12,575 bases of DNA from Piscirickettsiaceae bacterium (GTDB lineage: Bacteria > Pseudomonadota > Gammaproteobacteria > Nitrosococcales > Methylophagaceae): assembly GCA_018646825.1 (NCBI GenBank), contig JABGUA010000248.1, positions 1 through 12,575 of the forward strand, written 5' to 3'. Positions 1-7,182 of this stretch are shown one piece after another. The notes below the pieces were generated by a model. It had not been told where the DNA came from, made no database searches, and was given only the letters and a program-made list of their open reading frames with translations. The first letter of the stretch is position 1, and each line of letters starts with the position of its first letter. A program made the translations under genes and the position numbers.

Positions 1-1270
1 AGGCAAAGGTAAGCTGGTTGATTTATTGACAGATAATGTCTCAGCCGTCGTCCGATTCCAAGGTGGCCATAATGCAGGCCATACCTTAGTTATTGATGGT
101 AAGAAAACCGTATTACATTTGATTCCTTCAGGCATTTTACGCGAACATGTTCAGTGTTTAATTGGTAATGGCGTTGTGCTATGTCCGGAAGCATTACTTA
201 AAGAAATGAACGAACTTGAAGCCACGGGTATTCCGGTTCGTGACCGTTTAAAAATCAGTGCCGCTTGTCCTTTAATTTTGCCTTATCACGTAGCTTTAGA
301 CCAAGCACGCGAGAGACGTCGGGGTAAATCAGCTATCGGTACAACAGGCCGCGGTATTGGTCCAGCCTATGAAGATAAAGTCGCTCGTCGCGGCTTACGC
401 TTAGGCGACTTGATTGACGAAGCTTCCTTTGTGACCAAGCTTGAGGAGGTCATGGCATTCCATAACTTCTCATTGATTAATTATTACCAATCTTCGCCAG
501 TGAATTTCGAACAAATCCGTGATGAAACGTTAGCAATGCGCGATGTGTTATTACCTTTGATTGCTGATATTCCACACCTATTGCAGCAATATTCAAAAGC
601 AGGCGATAACGTGATGTTCGAAGGTGCACAAGGTGCCTTGTTAGATATCGATCATGGGACCTATCCTTACGTTACATCATCTAATACCACCGCGGGTGGA
701 AGTGCCGCAGGTTCGGGTGTAGGGCCTTGTCATATTGATTATGTACTTGGTATTACTAAAGCGTATGCAACACGCGTCGGTGCGGGACCATTTCCTTCTG
801 AATTATTAGATGCAGATGGCTCAGTCAATGAAATTGGTCAATATTTAGCCGATAAAGGCCATGAAGTTGGTGCAACAACCGGCCGCGGACGTCGTTGTGG
901 TTGGTTAGATATGGTCGCGTTGAACCGGGCTTGCTGGGTCAGTAGTATTACAGGGCTATGTTTAACGAAATTAGATGTGTTGGATGGTTTAGAAACGATT
1001 CGCTTATGTGTGTCATATGAACGTGATGGTCAAGCTGTCGATGTCTTACCATTAAGTGCCGATGAGTTCGAAGGTTGTAAGCCTGTTTATATTGATATGC
1101 CAGGCTGGACTGAAACAACATTCGGAGTCACTAATTTTGATGACCTTCCGATTAATGCACAAGCGTATATTGAAAAAGTAGAAAGCTTAGCCGGCGTGCC
1201 AATTGATATTATCTCTACGGGTCCAGATCGGAACGAAACCATTATTCAACGTGACTTGTTTAGCCTTTAA
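1..1270 (+). CDS. purA: Adenylosuccinate synthetase (5' end missing)
   Basis: PurA joins IMP and aspartate using GTP to make adenylosuccinate, the first committed step from IMP to AMP, in the cytoplasm. The reading frame is open through the left edge: codons run from position 2 and begin GKGKLVDLLTD, which matches the phosphate-loop end of QWGDEGKGK near residue 16 of E. coli PurA. About 15 N-terminal residues, including the catalytic Asp of WGDE, therefore lie outside the window; the TTG at 26 is not the real start. Visible family signatures include GGHNAGHTL with the catalytic His, IGTTGRGIGPAYEDK, MFEGAQGALLDIDHGTYPYVTSS, GATTGRGRR, GFCLTKLDVLD-like GLCLTKLDVLD, and the C-terminal IDIISTGPDRNETI. 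The visible 422 residues plus the missing part fit the usual length of about 430-440. The stop overlaps that of the convergent dehydrogenase gene by 4 bases, leaving no spacer for a terminator. Identity is secure. Confidence 0.98.
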   Translation, partial: GKGKLVDLLTDNVSAVVRFQGGHNAGHTLVIDGKKTVLHLIPSGILREHVQCLIGNGVVLCPEALLKEMNELEATGIPVRDRLKISAACPLILPYHVALDQARERRRGKSAIGTTGRGIGPAYEDKVARRGLRLGDLIDEASFVTKLEEVMAFHNFSLINYYQSSPVNFEQIRDETLAMRDVLLPLIADIPHLLQQYSKAGDNVMFEGAQGALLDIDHGTYPYVTSSNTTAGGSAAGSGVGPCHIDYVLGITKAYATRVGAGPFPSELLDADGSVNEIGQYLADKGHEVGATTGRGRRCGWLDMVALNRACWVSSITGLCLTKLDVLDGLETIRLCVSYERDGQAVDVLPLSADEFEGCKPVYIDMPGWTETTFGVTNFDDLPINAQAYIEKVESLAGVPIDIISTGPDRNETIIQRDLFSL

Positions 1271-2127
1271 TCATCCGATTTAACACCCGCATAAATTGCA
1301 GAATAGTCAGTATTAGCTAGGCCTTTAGCTAACGTGCGATCTAATAGGGCCGAAATACCTTCTAGTGCACTAGTATCGAGTGCCAGTTGCTTGGCAACGT
1401 CTAAGAATAAAAGAGTGTCTTTCGAAAGATGTTTAGTCGGGAAGTTTGGGTTACTAAAGTCACCTGACAGCATTCGATCGAGCTTCTTATCAAACGTCGG
1501 TGCATAGAGTGCGCTGTCCCGAACGACCGACATAAACTGTTCGACATTAACGCCTTCTTTCTCAACCAAGGCAAGACTTAAAGCAAAGCTTGAGGTTAAC
1601 CCTGCAATTAATTGATTCATAGCAAGTTTTACTGTTGAACCTTGTCCTGTGTCACCAAAGTATTTAGGTGATGACCCGATAATGTTAAGCAAGGGGAAAG
1701 CGGCATCAAAAACAGCTCTATCTCCTGCTGCCATCAAGATTAAAGTACCCGCGCGGGCTTCAGGCAAACTACCAAGAACGGGACATTCTAAATACCGACC
1801 ACCAAGGGCTGTTAAACGGTCAGAAATACCCCGTGATTCGTTCGGGGCAATAGTCCCCATTTGGATGATGATTTTGCCATTGAAGCAATCAGGTTTTATC
1901 GTGTCTAGTACTGAATTAATGGCTGTTGCATCACTTAAAAACAACAAACATATCTCGCTGTCAGAGACGGCCTGTTGCGCAGAAGATGCGATCGAAGCGC
2001 CTTGTTGTGCCAGTTTGACCGTTTTATCTGAACTACGATTGAATACAATTAACGGCTGTTGCTGATCTAATAATCGCTCTCCTAATGCTTGTCCCATCAG
2101 GCCAATTCCAATAATCGATACAGTCAT
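1267..2127 (-). CDS. NAD(P)-dependent beta-hydroxyacid dehydrogenase, glyoxylate/succinic semialdehyde reductase-like
   Basis: This 286-residue protein belongs to the 3-hydroxyisobutyrate dehydrogenase superfamily of cytosolic oxidoreductases. The N-terminal Rossmann domain (about 1-160) begins with GIGLMG (residues 7-12), and NRSS after the second strand (30-33) suggests NADPH rather than NADH. The C-terminal helical domain carries the catalytic lysine in STVKLAMNQL (K167, with N171). FPTKHLSKD (229-237) resembles the equivalent stretch of glyoxylate/succinic semialdehyde reductases, as does ECPVLGSLPEARAGTL near 114-129, where other family members read APVSGS. Position 118 is Leu instead of the usual Ser of that substrate motif, so substrate and even activity are uncertain. 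The ATG at 2127 puts the Rossmann fold at residue 2, normal for the family; only a weak GGA lies upstream. It is convergent with purA and divergent from glyA. A link to glycine, serine or glyoxylate metabolism is inference from the neighbour. Garb-, MmsB- or GlxR-type reductases are alternatives. Confidence 0.85.
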   Translation of the reverse strand: MTVSIIGIGLMGQALGERLLDQQQPLIVFNRSSDKTVKLAQQGASIASSAQQAVSDSEICLLFLSDATAINSVLDTIKPDCFNGKIIIQMGTIAPNESRGISDRLTALGGRYLECPVLGSLPEARAGTLILMAAGDRAVFDAAFPLLNIIGSSPKYFGDTGQGSTVKLAMNQLIAGLTSSFALSLALVEKEGVNVEQFMSVVRDSALYAPTFDKKLDRMLSGDFSNPNFPTKHLSKDTLLFLDVAKQLALDTSALEGISALLDRTLAKGLANTDYSAIYAGVKSDD

Positions 2128-2197
2128 CGCTTTTATTTTCCATTGTTACGTTGATAAAACAACTAGTGTGCCATAGATGAACGGCAAAGAGATAAGT

Positions 2198-2203
2198 TAG
2201 AAT
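2198..2203 (+). promoter_or_regulatory. Possible -10 element for glyA
   Basis: TAGAAT at 2198-2203 matches the sigma70 -10 consensus at five of six positions and lies 36 bases before the glyA start, in the only spacer between the divergent genes. No good -35 hexamer lies 16-18 bases upstream; TTGATA at 2151-2156 matches a -35 but is too far away for this -10. No glycine riboswitch fold was recognised in this 111-base spacer. Confidence 0.25.
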
Positions 2204-2227
2204 AGCGCATTATTTTACTGTAGAAGC

Positions 2228-2233
2228 AGGGGA
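2228..2233 (+). promoter_or_regulatory. Ribosome binding site deciding the GTG start of glyA
   Basis: AGGGGA ends five bases before the GTG at 2239, a strong Shine-Dalgarno match. The in-frame ATG at 2254 has no comparable site, so the GTG is favoured. Confidence 0.8.
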
Positions 2234-2238
2234 CGTCT

Positions 2239-3492
2239 GTGTACAAGAAAAACATGACCATCGCTGGTTTTGATGATGAACTTTTTGCTGCGATTGAGTC
2301 TGAAAATCAACGCCAAGAAGATCATATTGAGCTTATCGCATCCGAAAATTACACCAGCCCACGTGTAATGGAAGCACAGGGCTCATTATTAACCAATAAA
2401 TATGCAGAAGGTTACCCTGGCAAACGCTACTACGGTGGCTGTGAATATGTTGATCAAGCAGAACAGTTAGCTATTGATCGGGCTAAAACATTATTTGGTG
2501 CTGATTATGCCAATGTACAACCGCATTCTGGCTCACAAGCTAATGCCGCTGTTTACTTGGGTCTATTACAACCAGGCGATACCATCCTAGGGATGAGCTT
2601 AGCGCATGGTGGTCATTTAACGCATGGTTCGAAAGTGAGTGCGTCAGGGAAAATATACAATTCAGTGTCCTATGGTATTAATACTGAAACCGGTGAAATT
2701 GATTACGATGAAGTCGCTGCCTTAGCGAAAGAGCATCAACCTAAAATGGTTGTAGCCGGCTTTTCAGCTTATTCGCGTGTGATTGATTGGCAACGTTTCA
2801 GAGATATCGCTGATTCAGTTGGCGCTTTCTTATTAGTTGATATGGCCCATGTTGCTGGTTTGGTCGCAGCCGGACTGTATCCCAACCCAGTACAAATTGC
2901 TGATGTCACAACAACAACGACCCATAAGACATTACGTGGGCCTCGTGGTGGTTTGATTTTGGCTAAAGCCAATGCAGAGATCGAGAAAAAATTAAACTCA
3001 GCCGTTTTTCCTGGTTTTCAGGGTGGCCCTTTGATGCATGTCATTGCAGCAAAAGCGGTGTCTTTTAAAGAAGCGATGCTGCCAGAGTTTAAAACATATC
3101 AGCAACAAGTGATCAAAAATGCCCAAGCAATGGCCAGTGTCTTTATGGCACGGGGTTATGATGTTGTGTCAAAAGGCACCGATGATCATTTGTTCTTAGT
3201 CAGCTTTATTGAGGCCGGCTTAACAGGTAAAGATGTCGATGCATGGTTGGGTAATGCTTTCATTACAGTGAATAAAAATGCTGTACCAAATGATCCGCAA
3301 TCACCTTTTGTCACATCAGGTATTCGTGTTGGTACACCGGCAGTGACAACACGCGGTTTTAACGAACAAGACTGTAAAGAATTAGCAGGTTGGATGTGTG
3401 ATGTTATTGGTAGTGGCGGTGATGAAACTGTGATTGAGACAGTCAAAGAGCAAGTCAAAGCCATTTGCCAAACTCACCCTGTTTACTCATAA
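2239..3492 (+). CDS. glyA: Serine hydroxymethyltransferase
   Basis: GlyA is the cytosolic PLP enzyme that interconverts serine plus THF with glycine plus 5,10-methylene-THF, the main source of one-carbon units. The 417 residues equal the E. coli length, and similarity is continuous. Visible signatures are HIELIASENYTSPRV near 29-43, NKYAEGYPGKRYYGGC (53-68), QPHSGSQAN (94-102), LAHGGHLTHG (121-130), VDMAHVAGL with PLP-contacting D201 and H204 (200-208), and TTTTTHKTLRGPRGG with the PLP lysine K230 (224-238). Starting at GTG 2239 gives MYKKNMTIAGFDDEL, which lines up with the E. coli MLKREMNIADYDAEL, and this start has the best ribosome binding site. A 120-base gap separates it from nrdR. The glyA-nrdR-rib order is familiar in other gammaproteobacteria. 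Confidence 0.98.
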   Translation: MYKKNMTIAGFDDELFAAIESENQRQEDHIELIASENYTSPRVMEAQGSLLTNKYAEGYPGKRYYGGCEYVDQAEQLAIDRAKTLFGADYANVQPHSGSQANAAVYLGLLQPGDTILGMSLAHGGHLTHGSKVSASGKIYNSVSYGINTETGEIDYDEVAALAKEHQPKMVVAGFSAYSRVIDWQRFRDIADSVGAFLLVDMAHVAGLVAAGLYPNPVQIADVTTTTTHKTLRGPRGGLILAKANAEIEKKLNSAVFPGFQGGPLMHVIAAKAVSFKEAMLPEFKTYQQQVIKNAQAMASVFMARGYDVVSKGTDDHLFLVSFIEAGLTGKDVDAWLGNAFITVNKNAVPNDPQSPFVTSGIRVGTPAVTTRGFNEQDCKELAGWMCDVIGSGGDETVIETVKEQVKAICQTHPVYS

Positions 3493-3612
3493 TCAGAACT
3501 CAGGCAATAAAGTCAGATTCTATGGGTTACGAGCGACGGTTTAATGGCCGTTAACTTAGCTAAAAATGGTGTTTGTGCAATGATGTACATTCAGAACCAA
3601 GGATTGTAGTGT

Positions 3613-4086
3613 ATGCGTTGTCCCTTTTGTGGTGCTGATGACTCAAAGGTAATCGATTCGCGTCTGTCTGCAGAAGCAGATTCGATTCGCCGTCGTCGTA
3701 CATGTACAGAATGTAATGAACGTTTTACGACCTATGAGACGGCTGAATTAACCTTACCGCGTTTAATTAAGCGTGACGAGTCAAGAGCCTTATTTGATGA
3801 AGATAAGCTCCGGGCCGGCTTCCTAAGAGCTTTAGAAAAGCGCCCTGTCAGTATTGATGCCGTTGACAGTGCTGTCAAAGGGATTATCCATCGCCTAAGA
3901 GCGACAGGTGAAAGGGAAGTGGCTAGCCGCTTAGTAGGAGATTGGGTGATGGATGCATTACGTGAACTGGATGAAGTGGCCTATGTCCGTTTTGCATCGG
4001 TCTATCGCAGCTTTCAAGACGTCAATGCTTTTCGTGAAGAGATTGAACGAATGGAAAGTACGTCAGAACCGGCAAAGAAGGATTAA
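3613..4086 (+). CDS. nrdR: Transcriptional repressor NrdR
   Basis: NrdR represses ribonucleotide reductase genes by binding paired NrdR boxes, sensing ATP/dATP through an ATP-cone. At 157 residues it is slightly longer than E. coli NrdR (149). The N-terminal zinc ribbon has CPFC (3-6) and CTEC (31-34), with the basic SIRRRRTC segment that contacts DNA between them. The ATP-cone runs from about 49 to 139, starting PRLIKRDESRALFDEDKL and including KRPVS. The C-terminal VAYVRFASVYRSF segment is also diagnostic. AAGGA at 3599-3603 lies nine bases before the ATG. No nrd gene or recognisable NrdR box is in the window, so its targets are elsewhere. It heads the riboflavin run, an arrangement common in bacteria. 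Confidence 0.97.
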   Translation: MRCPFCGADDSKVIDSRLSAEADSIRRRRTCTECNERFTTYETAELTLPRLIKRDESRALFDEDKLRAGFLRALEKRPVSIDAVDSAVKGIIHRLRATGEREVASRLVGDWVMDALRELDEVAYVRFASVYRSFQDVNAFREEIERMESTSEPAKKD

Positions 4087-4091
4087 ACAAC

Positions 4092-4313
4092 ATGCTACAA
4101 GTCATTGTGTTTTGTGATACCTGTAACCCGCAAGGGATCCGTTATATAGAGCAGCAGCGTAACTCTGAACGTGGTGATGAGGGTGGTAGAATAGTCACCG
4201 ATGGCAGAGCGTGGTATGAAGGATCTCTGACAGAAGCAGAACAAATTGGCTGGATAATCGAGAGTGACACTCACCGCTGTCCAAAATGTGAAGCGCGCAA
4301 AAACGAAAGCTAA
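4092..4313 (+). CDS. Small four-cysteine (zinc-ribbon-like) protein of unknown function
   Basis: I do not recognise a named family for this 73-residue protein. It has two CxxC pairs, C8/C11 in FCDTC and C63/C66 in HRCPKC, with H61 beside the second pair. This spacing suits a structural zinc site of the zinc-ribbon or treble-clef kind. Between the pairs is a polar, glycine- and arginine-rich stretch, then SLTEAEQIGWIIESDTHRCPKC, which recalls small zinc proteins in which an EA..GW helix precedes CPxC. There is no signal peptide or membrane segment. AAGGA at 4078-4082, inside the end of nrdR, lies nine bases before the ATG, and the stop shares a base with the ribD start (TAATG). That packing and the conserved-looking cysteines support a real, co-transcribed gene. 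Nucleic acid binding or a metal-related role is only inference. Confidence 0.75.
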   Translation: MLQVIVFCDTCNPQGIRYIEQQRNSERGDEGGRIVTDGRAWYEGSLTEAEQIGWIIESDTHRCPKCEARKNES

Positions 4314-5404
4314 TGTCTCATGAATTGATGATGGCCCGTGCTTTGACACTAGCAGAGCGGGGCCTTTACACCACAGCACCCAATCCTCGTGTTGGTTGCG
4401 TTATCGTAAAAGATGGCGAAATAATTGCTGAAGGTTGGCATCAGAGAGCCGGCCAACCACATGCTGAAATAAACGCGCTTAATAGGCTTGATGCGTCTGG
4501 AGCACAAGGTGCAGATTGCTATATCACACTGGAACCGTGTAGTCACACGGGACGTACGCCACCGTGCGCAGATGCTTTAATTGAAGCGGGTATCAAGCGA
4601 GCGTATATTGCTATGATCGATCCTAATCCGCTTGTCGCAGGACAAGGGGTTAAAAAGTTACAACAAGCAGGTATTGAAGTCACAACCGGTGTATTAGAGC
4701 AACAAGCCGAGGACTTAAACCGCGGTTTTTGTCAGCGCATGAGACAAAAAAGACCTTACACCCGTAGTAAAATAGCAATGAGCTTAGATGGCAGAACAGC
4801 AATGGCTTCCGGCGAAAGTCAGTGGATAACAGGTGTTGAAGCTAGGCAAGATGTTCAAAAGTTAAGAGCACAAAGTGGTGCAATAGTCACCGGCATTGGT
4901 ACTGTGCTAGCTGACGACCCTCAAATGACAGTCCGCCCTGAGCAATGGTACCCAGAAGGACAAGCAATTCGCCAACCATTAAAAGTTGTGGTGGACAGTC
5001 AATTCAAAATAGCGAGCGATGCCAATATCCTCAGTACAGATGGTGAGGTTCTAATTGCGACAACAAGCCATATACAGCGAGAAGATATTGCAAGCATCAG
5101 GCTAGAAGCCGTGCAGGGTCATGTTGATTTAACGCAATTGATGGCAAACTTGGCCCAACGTAACATCAATGATGTATTAATCGAAGCAGGTGCTATTTTA
5201 AATGGTGCAATGTTGACAGCTGGTTTAATTGACGAGTTAGTCATTTACATGGCACCGAAGATTATGGGTGATAGTGCAAAAGGCTTATTACATTTACCAG
5301 CATTACAGACGATGGCTGGGTGTATGGATTTAACAATAACTGATATACGGGCAGTGGGCGGCGATTGGCGTATCACTGCAATACCACATACGCCACAACA
5401 CTAA
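4313..5404 (+). CDS. ribD: Bifunctional riboflavin deaminase/reductase RibD
   Basis: RibD catalyses two successive riboflavin steps: zinc-dependent deamination of the 2,5-diaminopyrimidine made by GTP cyclohydrolase II, then NADPH reduction of the ribosyl side chain. The N-terminal deaminase (about 1-145) shows APNPRVGCVIV (22-32), the catalytic HAE (50-52) and PCSHTGRTPPC with zinc ligands C76 and C85. The reductase domain begins near RPYTRSKIAMSLDGRTA (about 146-162), followed by SQWITG, VTGIGTVLADDPQMTVR and a C-terminal DVLIEAGAILNGAML segment. The 363 residues are close to the E. coli 367. The ATG overlaps the upstream stop by one base, suggesting translational coupling. Twenty-two bases separate it from ribE. 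Confidence 0.97.
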   Translation: MSHELMMARALTLAERGLYTTAPNPRVGCVIVKDGEIIAEGWHQRAGQPHAEINALNRLDASGAQGADCYITLEPCSHTGRTPPCADALIEAGIKRAYIAMIDPNPLVAGQGVKKLQQAGIEVTTGVLEQQAEDLNRGFCQRMRQKRPYTRSKIAMSLDGRTAMASGESQWITGVEARQDVQKLRAQSGAIVTGIGTVLADDPQMTVRPEQWYPEGQAIRQPLKVVVDSQFKIASDANILSTDGEVLIATTSHIQREDIASIRLEAVQGHVDLTQLMANLAQRNINDVLIEAGAILNGAMLTAGLIDELVIYMAPKIMGDSAKGLLHLPALQTMAGCMDLTITDIRAVGGDWRITAIPHTPQH

Positions 5405-5426
5405 AACAAGAAACGAGGATAAGACC

Positions 5427-6068
5427 ATGTTTACGGGCATAATCGCCGCTTTAGGAAAAATTCAAGCCATTGACGCTAAAGGCGGCGATGTAAGGCTTGA
5501 TGTTGCGATGGAACAACTAGATTTATCCGATGTGATTTTAGGAGATAGCATCGCAATTAATGGTGTGTGTCTAACCGTTGTACAAATAGCGGGGGATACA
5601 CTAAGTTTCGACGTCTCACGCGAAACGTTAGAACGAAGTAGCTTAGGAACATTAAAAAATGGTTCTGAGGTGAATTTAGAAAAAGCGCTCGCTGTTGGAG
5701 ATCGGTTGGGCGGACATTTTGTCAGTGGCCATGTTGACGGTTTAGGTGATTGTATCCTGCGAGAAGCGTCAGCGCGCTCTATTAAATTTAGGTTTACAGT
5801 CCCAGCAGGCCTAGAACGTTATATCGCTGAAAAAGGTGCGATTTGCGTTGATGGCACGAGTTTGACCGTAAATAACGCGATGGACAACTGGTTTGAAGTC
5901 AATATTATCCCGCACACACTAGAAGAAACAATAATCAAAACATATCAAATTGGCAGCAAAGTCAATTTGGAAGTCGATTTGATTGCCCGTTATTTAGAGC
6001 GGTTATTACCGCAAGAACAAACAGGTATTACGCACGAAACATTGTTAAAACATGGGTTTGTAAAATAA
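5427..6068 (+). CDS. ribE: Riboflavin synthase, alpha subunit
   Basis: This enzyme dismutates two molecules of 6,7-dimethyl-8-ribityllumazine to riboflavin and the pyrimidine precursor, the last step to riboflavin; it works as a trimer. The gene is called ribC in E. coli. The protein starts with the diagnostic MFTGII and contains two lumazine-binding repeats: the first has NGVCLTV (45-51, with S41 and C48), the second GHFVSGHVDG (96-105, H102) and GTSLTVN (143-149). Its 213 residues equal the usual length. GAGG at 5415-5418 lies eight bases before the ATG. The stop overlaps the ribB start (TAATG). The lumazine synthase gene ribH, which makes its substrate, is not in the window. Confidence 0.97.
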   Translation: MFTGIIAALGKIQAIDAKGGDVRLDVAMEQLDLSDVILGDSIAINGVCLTVVQIAGDTLSFDVSRETLERSSLGTLKNGSEVNLEKALAVGDRLGGHFVSGHVDGLGDCILREASARSIKFRFTVPAGLERYIAEKGAICVDGTSLTVNNAMDNWFEVNIIPHTLEETIIKTYQIGSKVNLEVDLIARYLERLLPQEQTGITHETLLKHGFVK

Positions 6069-7177
6069 TGAAATTAAATACAACGGCTGAAATTATTGAT
6101 GATTTCAAGCAAGGGAAAATGGTCATCATTATTGATGATGAAGATCGCGAGAATGAAGGCGATCTTGTAATGGCTGCTGAATGCATCACACCAGAAGCGA
6201 TTAATTTTATGGCGCGATTTGGCCGTGGTTTGATTTGTTTGACCTTAACAGAACAGCGTTGTAAGCAATTAAGATTGCCTTTGATGGTGTCAGATAATCA
6301 GGCCGCTTATTCAACCAATTTCACAGTGTCGATTGAGGCTGCAGAAGGGGTAACAACGGGTATTTCTGCTACAGATCGGGCATTGACGATCCAAGCGGCA
6401 GTGGGTGTAGATGCAAAGCCTGAGGACGTAGTACAACCAGGACATATTTTTCCGTTAAAAGCTCAGCTTGGTGGCGTCTTAACACGAGCAGGGCATACGG
6501 AAGCAGGCTGCGATTTAGCGCAACTATCAGGAAAGACACCGGCTGCAGTGATTGTTGAAATCTTAAATGAGGATGGCAGCATGGCAAGAAGGCCAGACCT
6601 AGAAAAATTTGCACAAACGCATGAATTAAAAATAGGCACTATTGCCGATTTGATTAGCTATCGCCTAGAAAACGAAATGACCGTACAACGACTTTCGCAG
6701 TGTCATATGCCAACGGCGCAAGGTGACTTTGAGCTTTATAGTTTCCAGGATACCGTAAACGGCCAAGTCCATATTGCACTGGTTGCAGGAGAGATAAAAC
6801 AAGACGAAGAAACGCTAGTACGTGTCCACATGGCTGATCCGCTTAATGATTTATTAGGTGCGACACGAGACACAATCCATTGGCCGTTAGAGAAAGTGAT
6901 GACGGAAATTCAGCAAGCGGGTAAGGGAATATTAGTGGTCTTGCGACAGCCTGAGCAGAATAAACGCTTAGCTGAAAAAGTAGAATTGTATCAACATCAA
7001 GATCTTGGCGATGCACTGACTCAAACTAAAATGGGTTGGGATATGAGGACATTTGGCGTTGGTGCACAAATTTTAGCGGATCTGGGAGTTAAGAAAATGC
7101 GCGTCATGGGCACGCCGACAAAATTAACGGGCCTATCAGGCTTTGGTTTAGAGCTTGTCGGCTTTGGTGAAGGATAA
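6068..7177 (+). CDS. ribB: 3,4-dihydroxy-2-butanone 4-phosphate synthase with a degenerate GTP cyclohydrolase II-like domain (RibBX type)
   Basis: The N-terminal half (about 1-200) is a complete RibB domain, converting ribulose 5-phosphate to the four-carbon unit of the lumazine ring. It shows the metal-binding DDEDRENEGD (23-32), GRGLICL (52-58), PGHIFPLKAQ (124-133) and LTRAGHTEA (138-146). The C-terminal half (about 207-369) has the overall pattern of GTP cyclohydrolase II, but the three zinc cysteines of RibA are replaced: aligned by eye they fall at D257, D268 and I270, and the catalytic RQEGRNIG region reads RQPEQNKR. GTP cyclohydrolase activity is therefore very unlikely. This matches the RibBX proteins described in Shewanella and relatives, often mislabelled RibBA. 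Two stops in a row (7175-7180) end the gene, five bases before lpxB. A separate active RibA must exist elsewhere. Confidence 0.95.
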   Translation: MKLNTTAEIIDDFKQGKMVIIIDDEDRENEGDLVMAAECITPEAINFMARFGRGLICLTLTEQRCKQLRLPLMVSDNQAAYSTNFTVSIEAAEGVTTGISATDRALTIQAAVGVDAKPEDVVQPGHIFPLKAQLGGVLTRAGHTEAGCDLAQLSGKTPAAVIVEILNEDGSMARRPDLEKFAQTHELKIGTIADLISYRLENEMTVQRLSQCHMPTAQGDFELYSFQDTVNGQVHIALVAGEIKQDEETLVRVHMADPLNDLLGATRDTIHWPLEKVMTEIQQAGKGILVVLRQPEQNKRLAEKVELYQHQDLGDALTQTKMGWDMRTFGVGAQILADLGVKKMRVMGTPTKLTGLSGFGLELVGFGEG

Positions 7178-7182
7178 TAAGT

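Noticed and set aside
1649..2065. Plus-strand open frame of 138 codons opposite the dehydrogenase gene
   Set aside because: It lies wholly antisense to a gene with clear family motifs, has low-complexity composition and matches no family I know.
2128..2238. Glycine riboswitch or other structured leader before glyA
   Set aside because: I could not find the conserved aptamer pattern, and the 111-base spacer must also hold the divergent promoter.
3536..3551. Rho-independent terminator after glyA
   Set aside because: The hairpin is short with G-T pairs and is not followed by a T-run.
5405..5426. FMN riboswitch in the riboflavin run
   Set aside because: The gaps before ribD, ribE and ribB are 0-22 bases, too short for an RFN element, and the spacer before nrdR does not show its conserved core.
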